From Flavobacteriaceae bacterium (GTDB lineage Bacteria; Bacteroidota; Bacteroidia; Flavobacteriales; Flavobacteriaceae): a stretch of 39,626 nt of DNA. Position numbers and translations under genes: made by a program. The DNA lies in NCBI GenBank assembly GCA_026988355.1, contig JALSLK010000087.1:1-39626 (forward strand). Reading direction: 5' to 3'. Below the pieces are notes generated by a model. It ran no database searches and had not been told where the DNA came from. It was given only the letters and a program-made list of their open reading frames with translations. Below are positions 17,203 through 24,655 of this stretch, one piece after another (within the stretch, counting starts at the first letter, position 1; each line of letters starts with the position of its first letter).

Positions 17203-19887
17203 CTACAAATCATACTTAACCGAAAACATTATATATCTTGGTTGTACGATATATTGCGATGTACTTGTAAAATCTGTAGAAAAATAATTATCGTTTATAC
17301 TTTTTGTATTTAACAAATTAATGGCAGACGCTTTAAATTCCCATTTACTACCTCCTTTTTGATAATACAAATTTACATTTAAAAAATCGTAGGTATTTAC
17401 ACTATCATTACTGTCTTTAAAATGATTATAGGTATAATCGGATGTTAAAATAAAATCTTTTAAAAAGCCAATCTCAATATTTGCGAAGGGTTTATTACGA
17501 ATGGATTTTGAATTATCGAATTTACTTAATTCTGTTTCATAACCAACTTCAAAATTTGGCCATTTCTTAAAGTTTGTAGACAAACTCGCTTTGTAATTTT
17601 GTGTTGTATATTTTGTTTTTGTACGCAATGTTTCGCTTGGCGATATTGTTCGTAATCTGTATGTATTTGCAAACGATATATTTCCTGAAACAGATGCTTT
17701 TATTTTTTTATATCGTTTAGAAATTCGTAATCTTCCTGATAAATTATCTTCTGGTTCTTCTATATTTTGAAATGAATTTATTCTGTCAATTCCAATAAAA
17801 CGAGAAACATTTTTAATTACATCGTGTTTTTTAGTATAATTAATTCCTCCATGAATATTGGTAAATGAAAAACTATTAAAATTAAAATATTGAATACCAT
17901 ATTTGTGATACAATGCATTCTCTAAATTACGATTTCCTGCTGATAATGAATTATAAGCGTTATATATGACTCCCTCTGCCAATCTATTAATATCTGTAAA
18001 ATTGGTAGACATACTGTAATTTAATCGAATATTTTCCGAACGTTTTAGGGCAATTTTAGCAGTGAAATCTGGCAATAGATAAAATGGCGATTTTTTTGTT
18101 TTGACTCCTAGCTGCTCATTTTTAGAAAGGTATTGATGCGCACTAACTCCTGGAGTTAATGTAAAAATTCCTGCTTGTAACTTATAATGTAAACCTAAAA
18201 AAACATCGGTAAAATTAAACTTTACATCATTTTTTAATCTTGAATTTGTAAAATTTACACTACTATTATTATCCAAAGTTTGAAAAATATTAGATGTGAA
18301 ATTTTGAGAATTTATAACGCTTCCTAAGCTAAAATTTAAGTTTGACTTGTTATTTAAAATGTAATAATAATCTAAAGTTGCATCTAATTTACTTGTTGTG
18401 TATTTTTTGTTTTGCGATAAATTAAAATTTGTTCCTTCGTCAATAGTAGGTATTTCTAAAAGTCGTTGTTCCGAATTTATCGTATTGTACAACGGTTTAT
18501 TCTTCTCGTATACATATTGTGCTGCAAAGGAGAAAATATTTTTATCGTTTAAAGTATAATACATATTGGTACTTTGACGTATTGAAAATGGTTTTTCTGC
18601 TTTATGACTTAAAATCGTGTTATTTCCTGTTAATGTAGAAAAAGATTTTGTTGCACTTTGTTCTTTTAAATTGGATATTTTAGTTATAACATCGTAATTT
18701 AATTGGAATTTTACACTTGGTTTATAGTCCAACGATAATTTTAATAAACCTAGAGTATTGTTCTGATTTAATTCATCTTCGGTAAACTCGGTTACGTTAC
18801 CATTTTGAGTAGCATTTGTGGTATTTGCATTTGTTTCTAATGTGTTTTTTGCATTCGAAAAAATAGCAAATCCAGAAAAATCTAATTTTTTATTTATCGT
18901 CTGACTGAAATTTACTGCTGCAAATTTATTTGCTATTTCTTTTGCTTTATTCTCTTTTAAAAAAGACAAACCCAAACTATTGGACGATATATTAATTCCA
19001 CCACTTTTCATTAAACTTCTAAATCCGCCAGAAAACTTAAAATAATCTTGAAATGTAAATGGAATTTCTCCAATATTATTCAAATCTGTTATAATATTTA
19101 TGCTTTTTTTTGGACTGTAATAAAATAATTTTGGATGTGCTAAATATCTTGCTTTAGTATCTCCTTTTCCTGTTCCTGCTGTTACTTCTCCAAACCAAAA
19201 ATTCTTTTTACCTTCTTTTAATTTTATGTTTATGGCAATATTATCACTATCGTCTCCCAAACCTCGCATTTGTGATACTTCGTTATAATTTTTTAATACT
19301 TCTACTTTTTTTATAGCATCTGCTGGAATATTTTTTGTTGCTAATTTAGTATCGCCATCAAAAAAGTCCTTGCCTTCTACCATTACTTTAGAGACTGCTT
19401 TGCCATCTACTTCTATTTTCCCCTCTTTATTTACTTCAATTCCTGGCAATTTTTTTAATACATCTCCTAATTTTTTCTCTTTTCCAGAAGTAAAAGAATC
19501 TGCATTATAAACTATCGTATCTCCTTTTATCGTTACTGGCATTTCGTAAGTAACTTCTACTTCGTTCAAACTATTTTTCGATTCGTATAAAACAAAATCT
19601 TTTGTAGTTTCCTTCTCTCCTATTATTAAAATTTTTGTTTGCGATTCAAATCCCAAATAACTAACCTTTAATTGTATGGTTGTTGGTTTAGAAACCTTAA
19701 TTTTATAAAATCCTTTGGCATCTGTAATAGAATATCCCTCGAGAGATCCATCATTTGTATTCATGGCAATTACATTTGCCATTTCTAATGGTTTTCCTAT
19801 ACTATCTCTTACAATACCTGATATTTTAATTTGTGAAAAACCAAATAAACTAAAAAATAATAAAAATAATAAAAAGTTTTTTTTCAT
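17203..19887 (-). CDS. Outer-membrane beta-barrel protein with CarboxypepD_reg domain (TonB-receptor-like)
   Basis: An 894-residue outer-membrane protein. MKKNFLLFLLFFSLFGFSQ is the signal peptide, so the ATG at 19887 is chosen over one at 19971 that would add 28 residues and overlap the upstream gene. A carboxypeptidase-regulatory-like domain follows (about 22-105), then a plug-like domain (KLGDVLKKLPGIEV...MVEGKDFFDGD), then a long beta-barrel rich in aromatic and Asn residues. It ends in IMFSVKYDL, a typical outer-membrane C-terminus. It begins 22 bases after the GLPGLI gene on the same strand, a known pairing in Bacteroidota. The substrate is unknown. Confidence 0.88.
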   Translation of the reverse strand: MKKNFLLFLLFFSLFGFSQIKISGIVRDSIGKPLEMANVIAMNTNDGSLEGYSITDAKGFYKIKVSKPTTIQLKVSYLGFESQTKILIIGEKETTKDFVLYESKNSLNEVEVTYEMPVTIKGDTIVYNADSFTSGKEKKLGDVLKKLPGIEVNKEGKIEVDGKAVSKVMVEGKDFFDGDTKLATKNIPADAIKKVEVLKNYNEVSQMRGLGDDSDNIAINIKLKEGKKNFWFGEVTAGTGKGDTKARYLAHPKLFYYSPKKSINIITDLNNIGEIPFTFQDYFKFSGGFRSLMKSGGINISSNSLGLSFLKENKAKEIANKFAAVNFSQTINKKLDFSGFAIFSNAKNTLETNANTTNATQNGNVTEFTEDELNQNNTLGLLKLSLDYKPSVKFQLNYDVITKISNLKEQSATKSFSTLTGNNTILSHKAEKPFSIRQSTNMYYTLNDKNIFSFAAQYVYEKNKPLYNTINSEQRLLEIPTIDEGTNFNLSQNKKYTTSKLDATLDYYYILNNKSNLNFSLGSVINSQNFTSNIFQTLDNNSSVNFTNSRLKNDVKFNFTDVFLGLHYKLQAGIFTLTPGVSAHQYLSKNEQLGVKTKKSPFYLLPDFTAKIALKRSENIRLNYSMSTNFTDINRLAEGVIYNAYNSLSAGNRNLENALYHKYGIQYFNFNSFSFTNIHGGINYTKKHDVIKNVSRFIGIDRINSFQNIEEPEDNLSGRLRISKRYKKIKASVSGNISFANTYRLRTISPSETLRTKTKYTTQNYKASLSTNFKKWPNFEVGYETELSKFDNSKSIRNKPFANIEIGFLKDFILTSDYTYNHFKDSNDSVNTYDFLNVNLYYQKGGSKWEFKASAINLLNTKSINDNYFSTDFTSTSQYIVQPRYIMFSVKYDL

Positions 19888-19909
19888 GGTTTTGAGTATT
19901 AAAAATCTA

Positions 19910-20734
19910 TCAACCTCTAATTTCAATACTAAAATGACCTCCGTTATTGCCTTTCTTACGACCGCCATCAAATTGTTCTTGCATTTCTTTTGCTTTTTTC
20001 TTCATTATTTTTTCAAATTCTTTTTGTGTAACAATTTTTCCTTTTTTTGGAGCTGTAATGTCTATTTTTTTATTTGGATTCAATACAATTTTTGTACATA
20101 CATAATGCATTTTACCATCGTGTAGTTCTAAAATTAATCCTGGTAAACCATAAAAACGCGATGGTCCATTACGAACTGCTATTTCTGGCGTATACCATGC
20201 AGTAACTTTTTGCTCTTTTTTCTTTTCTTTTATTTCCATACGCTCTTCATCAAAATCTGCAACCATTTTAATTGCTGTTGCCTTTATACATAAATAGTTA
20301 CCAATCATTTTAGTTTCTTTACCAATTTTCCAATCCAAAGGTTTTAGTGCATCTTTTATCAGAAACTTTTTACCAAAGCTCTCTTGCGCATTTACGTAAG
20401 TATTGTTTTTAACATCTTTATATAAAATTCCCGAAGAATTTCCTACGAATTCAATTACCATTCCTCCTTGACTTGGAGTTGGTTTGTTCAATTTTTTTTC
20501 TACCACATACAAAGATTTTGATTTTTCAAAAGATAAAATATAGTTTTTTTCAAATTGTTTTTTTAACATTGTCTGAATCTCTTTTTGCATTACATCATTA
20601 GTATTACTACTATCTAGTTTAATCTCAAAATTACGTTTGGTTTGATAATATGCCTTTCCTTGAAACTCTTGTCCCTGCAGTACAAATACACTAATTAGTG
20701 CAATTATAAAAGTAATTTTTTTTGAATTTTTCAT
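19910..20734 (-). CDS. GLPGLI family periplasmic protein
   Basis: A 274-residue exported protein with an N-terminal signal sequence (KITFIIALISVFVLQGQ). It carries the family motif as YGLPGLILEL (195-204), and before it TAWYTPEIAVRNGPSRF. The C-terminal 60 residues are lysine-rich with a GGRKKGNNGG linker. GLPGLI proteins are restricted to Bacteroidota, have unknown function, and often precede an outer-membrane barrel as here. It is first in a minus-strand pair and divergent from a two-component system, with a shared 131-base control region that holds paired repeats. Confidence 0.9.
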   Translation of the reverse strand: MKNSKKITFIIALISVFVLQGQEFQGKAYYQTKRNFEIKLDSSNTNDVMQKEIQTMLKKQFEKNYILSFEKSKSLYVVEKKLNKPTPSQGGMVIEFVGNSSGILYKDVKNNTYVNAQESFGKKFLIKDALKPLDWKIGKETKMIGNYLCIKATAIKMVADFDEERMEIKEKKKEQKVTAWYTPEIAVRNGPSRFYGLPGLILELHDGKMHYVCTKIVLNPNKKIDITAPKKGKIVTQKEFEKIMKKKAKEMQEQFDGGRKKGNNGGHFSIEIRG

Positions 20735-20760
20735 TCTGTAAATTTTATAAATATTTGCAG

Positions 20761-20768
20761 CAAATTTA
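20761..20768 (-). promoter_or_regulatory. GLPGLI operon -7 box
   Basis: Minus-strand TAAATTTG (20768-20761) matches TAnnTTTG and lies 26 bases upstream of the GLPGLI ATG. There is no TTG at the usual spacing. The paired repeats at 20791-20824 lie immediately upstream, the position expected for an activator. Confidence 0.5.
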
Positions 20769-20790
20769 ATCTAAGTTTATAATTTATAAA

Positions 20791-20824
20791 GTTAACGAAT
20801 GTTATTTAGTGTTAACGAATGTTA
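20791..20824. promoter_or_regulatory. Paired operator-like repeats in the divergent control region
   Basis: GTTAACGAATGTTA occurs twice without mismatch, at 20791-20804 and 20811-20824, 20 bases start to start, so both copies face the same side of the helix. Each copy contains a dyad TAAC-N4-GTTA. A weaker third copy may follow near 20823-20836. They lie between the -7 boxes of the GLPGLI operon and the kinase gene. The inference is a binding site for the OmpR-type regulator encoded next door. Confidence 0.6.
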
Positions 20825-20853
20825 AGCAATCTGTTATTTCTCTTTTTACTTAG

Positions 20854-20861
20854 TACCTTTG
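20854..20861 (+). promoter_or_regulatory. -7 box of the kinase gene, four bases before ATG
   Basis: TACCTTTG matches TAnnTTTG and is followed by AATT and the ATG at 20866. The start cannot lie further upstream because an in-frame TGA is at 20860-20862. Transcription would therefore begin at or beside the start codon. The TTG element is absent, which fits activation from the repeats at 20791-20824. Confidence 0.5.
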
Positions 20862-20865
20862 AATT

Positions 20866-22287
20866 ATGAATCCGAAAAAATATTTGTGGACTTTATATCT
20901 TATTATTGCAACTATTGTAATAAGTATTGTTACACAAGTATATTTTAATTATAAAAATTATCAAAAAAACAAACAACAGTTTGTTAACGAAGTACAAATA
21001 AGTTTAGATAATGCTGTAGATAATTATTTTGCAGAATTAGCAAAAAAGGAATTTTTAATATCTGAAGAAATAAGTTCATTTGGCAAAATTATTTCGATCC
21101 AAATAGATGATTTTTCAATTAAAAAGGATACAATAATTTCGAATTTTAAAATAAACAAGCCAAATGACTTATTCGTTTACACAAATACCACTAATAATGG
21201 ATTTAATCATTTTAAATTTAAAAAATCACAACACAAATTAGATAGTTTAAATATCTTAAAAAACATCTCTTCTGTTTTTCTTTCGGTTACAAAAAACACT
21301 ATTCACATTAAAAAATTAGTAAAACTTATCGAAAAAGAATTGGATAGAAAAAATATTCACACACCTTTCATTGTAAAACATTTTTTAGACAATCGTCTTA
21401 TTACTACAAGCGATAGTATCCAAAAATTTAACAATGCAATAAAAACTTCGGCAAAATCTACTTATTTAAAAGAATTAGAAAAAATAGAATTAGAATTCCC
21501 AAACCAAACAAAAACCTATTTAAAAAAGGGATTGTTAGGTATCTTTTTATCCTTATTATTTGCATTGGCAATAATTGCATCCTTATTTTATTTGTTAAAT
21601 ATCATAAAAAAACAAAAGGCGATTGCCGAAATTAAAAATGATTTTATAAGTAATATTACACACGAATTTAAAACGCCAATAACAACTATTGGTTTGGCTG
21701 TTACGTCTATTCGTGATTTTAATAAGTATGGTAAAAAAGAAAAAACAACAGAATATTTAGATATTACCGAAAAACAATTGCAAAGACTAAATACAATGGT
21801 AGAAAAAGTTTTAGAAACTTCAGTTTTAGATAGCGAAGAACTTTTACTACACATAGAAAAGGTAAATCTTAACGATTTATTTAAACGAATAATGAATAAA
21901 TATCTCGTAACCAATCCAAATAAAAAAATCGTATTGCTTGCAAATCAAACTAACATAAACTACAATTTAGATCTATTTCATTTTGAAAATGCAATCACTA
22001 ATTTAATCGATAATGCCATAAAATATGGAGGGAATTCCATTAAAGTTCTTGTGAACGGAAATAGCAAACAAATAGAAATAAAAATCACAGATTCTGGAAG
22101 TATTCCTAAATTACATAAAACAAAGATTTTTGATAAATTCTATCGAATTCCACAAGGAGATAAGCACGATGTAAAAGGCTTTGGAATTGGTTTATACTAC
22201 ACAAAAAAAATTATTAAAAAACACCAAGGAACAATTGTACTACTAGATACTCAGAATACAACTTTTAAAATTGTTTTACCAAAATGA
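20866..22287 (+). CDS. Membrane sensor histidine kinase
   Basis: A 473-residue inner-membrane sensor kinase. Membrane segments are at about 7-27 and 222-244, enclosing a periplasmic sensor region of about 195 residues with no recognised fold. The HisKA domain has the phospho-acceptor His266 in NITHEFKTPITTIG. The ATPase domain has the N box NLIDNAIKYGG (Asn383 as metal ligand), a D box KITDSGS, and GFGIGLYYTKKI as the G2 box. Its last bases overlap the regulator start (ATGA), so the two are translationally coupled. The signal is unknown; the divergent GLPGLI operon suggests an envelope cue. Confidence 0.94.
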   Translation: MNPKKYLWTLYLIIATIVISIVTQVYFNYKNYQKNKQQFVNEVQISLDNAVDNYFAELAKKEFLISEEISSFGKIISIQIDDFSIKKDTIISNFKINKPNDLFVYTNTTNNGFNHFKFKKSQHKLDSLNILKNISSVFLSVTKNTIHIKKLVKLIEKELDRKNIHTPFIVKHFLDNRLITTSDSIQKFNNAIKTSAKSTYLKELEKIELEFPNQTKTYLKKGLLGIFLSLLFALAIIASLFYLLNIIKKQKAIAEIKNDFISNITHEFKTPITTIGLAVTSIRDFNKYGKKEKTTEYLDITEKQLQRLNTMVEKVLETSVLDSEELLLHIEKVNLNDLFKRIMNKYLVTNPNKKIVLLANQTNINYNLDLFHFENAITNLIDNAIKYGGNSIKVLVNGNSKQIEIKITDSGSIPKLHKTKIFDKFYRIPQGDKHDVKGFGIGLYYTKKIIKKHQGTIVLLDTQNTTFKIVLPK

Positions 22288-22970
22288 CGCGAAAAATAAA
22301 AATTTTATTGGCAGAAGATGAATTGAGTTTAGGTAAAATCATTTCAGAAAGTTTAGAAGCTAAAGGTTACGAAATAATTTATTGTACAGATGGCGAAGAT
22401 GCATATAAAAAATTTAAAACATCAAATCCAGATATTTTAGTATTGGATGTAATGATGCCAAAAAAAGATGGTTTTACACTTGCAAAAGGTATTAGAAAAG
22501 AAAATACCACAGTTCCAATACTCTTTTTAACTGCAAAGTCACAAACACAAGATGTCGTTAAAGGCTTTCATTCTGGTGGAAACGATTATTTAAAAAAGCC
22601 ATTTTCTATGGAAGAATTAATTGTGAGAATAGAATCTTTAATCGAAAGAAACAAACAACAAATCACAACAATTAAAAATAAAATAAACATCGGAATATTT
22701 ACTTTTAATCCTAAAAATCAATTGTTATTTACATCAAATATAGAATACAAACTAACCAATAGAGAATCGGAACTTTTATATCATTTATATCTTAAAAAAA
22801 ATGAAATTTTAGAACGACGTTTTATTTTAAATAAACTTTGGGGAAATGACGACTTTTTTAATGCACGAAGTATGGATGTTTTTATTTCAAAATTGCGTAA
22901 AAAATTAAAAATAGACTCACAAATTCAAATAATTAATGTTAGAGGTTATGGTTATAAGTTGGTTTGTTAA
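22284..22970 (+). CDS. OmpR-family response regulator
   Basis: A 228-residue transcription factor. The receiver domain has the acidic pair Glu11/Asp12, phospho-acceptor Asp55 (ILVLDVMMP), Thr83 and Lys105 (LKKPFS). A winged-helix OmpR/PhoB-type domain occupies about 130-228 (LTNRESELLYHLYLKKNEIL...RSMDVFISKLRKKL...VRGYGYKL). It overlaps the kinase gene by four bases and is its cognate partner. The likely target is the paired repeat site at 20791-20824, which would make the system autoregulatory and control the GLPGLI operon; this is inference. Confidence 0.95.
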   Translation: MTRKIKILLAEDELSLGKIISESLEAKGYEIIYCTDGEDAYKKFKTSNPDILVLDVMMPKKDGFTLAKGIRKENTTVPILFLTAKSQTQDVVKGFHSGGNDYLKKPFSMEELIVRIESLIERNKQQITTIKNKINIGIFTFNPKNQLLFTSNIEYKLTNRESELLYHLYLKKNEILERRFILNKLWGNDDFFNARSMDVFISKLRKKLKIDSQIQIINVRGYGYKLVC

Positions 22971-23008
22971 CCCAAATTATTTAATAATCTCAGTTCAATA
23001 TAAAATTT

Positions 23009-24478
23009 TTACATCCTTCTAGGATAAATTATCAATCGCTGACCAATTCTAAGTTTTGTAGATTTCATACCATTCCATCTTTTAATTTTAGACACACTAA
23101 CACCAAACCGTTTTGCAATTTTACCTAAAAAATCGCCATTTCTCACTCGATATCTTACACGATTATTATTTTCGGTATATTTAGGCAATGGCTTTTCTCG
23201 CTTTGCATCATCTGCAGTAGCAAAAGCATAAATTCGATCCTCATTTTGTACAAATTGACCTATTAAATTTCTTGGCAAAACCAAACTGTAATTTCGACCT
23301 TTAACTACTGGAATAATTTCTAACTTATATTGTGGATTTAAAAGTTTTAAGGTGTTTTTTGTTACTGGAATTGCTTGTGTAATTTGATCAAAAGTAATCT
23401 GTCTTTTCACTTGAATGGAATCCGTTTCAAAATATTGAAATACGGTTTCTTTCGCTTTAATATCATGAACATCTGCATATTCAAAAAGATACATCGTGGT
23501 ATAAAATAATGGAACATAACTTGCGGTTTCTCTAGGCAGTTGATGTCTAATATTCCAATAATTTCTAGAACCACCAGACCTTCGTATTGCCTTACTCACA
23601 TTTCCAGGGCCAGAATTATATGCAGCCAAAGCCAAATCCCAATCTTGAAACGTATTATAAAGCGATTTTAAATATTTACAAGCAGCAACAGTTGCTTTTA
23701 AAACATCGCTACGTTCGTCAACATAAGAACTAACGTTCAAATGAAACTGCTTTCCTGTTTGATACATAAATTGCCACAAACCTGTTGCTCCAACTCGCGA
23801 TTTTGCTGTTGGATTCAAGGCAGATTCTACAACTGCTAAATATTTCATCTCTAAAGGAATATCGTATTTTGCTAATTGTTCTTCGATTAAAGGGAAATAG
23901 TATTTTGATTTCGCTAAAAAAATAGAATATCTCTCTTTTCTATTTTTTAAAAAAGAGGCAATAATTCGCTCTAAAGAGGCATTATATTCAACGTTAAAAG
24001 GAGTTTTACTATTCAAATAAGCCAAACGTTCTTTAAGAATTTCGGTACTTAAATCCGAAACAATGGTAGATTGATTTAAAGCCAATTCCGCATCAAAATA
24101 CAAAGGCGAATTCTCTAATGCATTAAACCATAAATCGTCAATCTGCTTGGCATAAGCATTGTCCGAAATAATGGTTAAATCTTCATTAATAATTGTAGAA
24201 GAATAAACAGGTGCAATAGAAATAGTCGTGTTGACAACATCTTGATTTTGAGAAGATGCACTTACAGGTATTGCCGATGAAATTGCCGTATCGCCAATCA
24301 AAGGACTGCTAACAGAATCCTTTTTTGGATAGTTTTTAGACTTTAAAATGTCTAATTTGGAAGCAATAATACTATCTGTTTTAGAAATTTTTTCTTCTTT
24401 AGAAGATAAAACGGATAATTCTTGTGCATTTATTTCAATAAAAAAAAGAACGGAAATAAAAATAAAAATATTTTTCAT
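23009..24478 (-). CDS. Lytic transglycosylase with LysM domain (MltD-like)
   Basis: A 489-residue exported peptidoglycan lyase. The ATG at 24478 begins a signal peptide (KNIFIFISVLFFIEINAQ); an upstream in-frame ATG at 24568 would add 30 residues ahead of it and is rejected. The SLT domain spans about 200-310, with catalytic Glu218 in AVVESALNP, then GATGLWQFM and LALAAYNSGPGNV. One LysM domain for peptidoglycan binding closes the protein (about 441-487, RVRNGDFLGKIAKRFGVS then KLRIGQRLIIYP). It is convergent with the response regulator (38 bases between stops) and divergent from a TonB-dependent receptor. Confidence 0.93.
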   Translation of the reverse strand: MKNIFIFISVLFFIEINAQELSVLSSKEEKISKTDSIIASKLDILKSKNYPKKDSVSSPLIGDTAISSAIPVSASSQNQDVVNTTISIAPVYSSTIINEDLTIISDNAYAKQIDDLWFNALENSPLYFDAELALNQSTIVSDLSTEILKERLAYLNSKTPFNVEYNASLERIIASFLKNRKERYSIFLAKSKYYFPLIEEQLAKYDIPLEMKYLAVVESALNPTAKSRVGATGLWQFMYQTGKQFHLNVSSYVDERSDVLKATVAACKYLKSLYNTFQDWDLALAAYNSGPGNVSKAIRRSGGSRNYWNIRHQLPRETASYVPLFYTTMYLFEYADVHDIKAKETVFQYFETDSIQVKRQITFDQITQAIPVTKNTLKLLNPQYKLEIIPVVKGRNYSLVLPRNLIGQFVQNEDRIYAFATADDAKREKPLPKYTENNNRVRYRVRNGDFLGKIAKRFGVSVSKIKRWNGMKSTKLRIGQRLIIYPRRM

Positions 24479-24499
24479 AACGATATTTAAAATGAGTTG

Positions 24500-24507
24500 C
24501 AAAATTA
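24500..24507 (-). promoter_or_regulatory. -7 box of the lytic transglycosylase gene
   Basis: Minus-strand TAATTTTG (24507-24500) matches TAnnTTTG, 22 bases upstream of the chosen ATG at 24478, and supports that start over the one at 24568. No TTG element is evident. Confidence 0.45.
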
Positions 24508-24655
24508 CAAATTTTGAATTTAGGATAAAATAAATAGGTTTTATAAAACAAAACGAAATAAAAATCAACTTATTTTGTAAATAATAAAACGAAAACTTGT
24601 TTAAACAAAATATAATCGCAATATTTGTTTCCTAATAACCAAATCATAATAATTA

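Noticed and set aside
19888-19971. Longer start (ATG at 19971) for the outer-membrane barrel protein
   Set aside because: It would add 28 residues before a clear signal peptide and overlap the GLPGLI gene by 62 bases. The ATG at 19887 is better.
19715-20125. 136-codon plus-strand frame across the GLPGLI-barrel junction
   Set aside because: It is antisense to two genes with signal peptides and clear motifs, and its product is a Phe/Lys/Asn-rich low-complexity chain typical of antisense reading of AT-rich DNA.
24479-24568. Longer start (ATG at 24568) for the lytic transglycosylase
   Set aside because: The added 30 residues precede a proper signal peptide, and a -7 box lies at 24500-24507, inside the added part.
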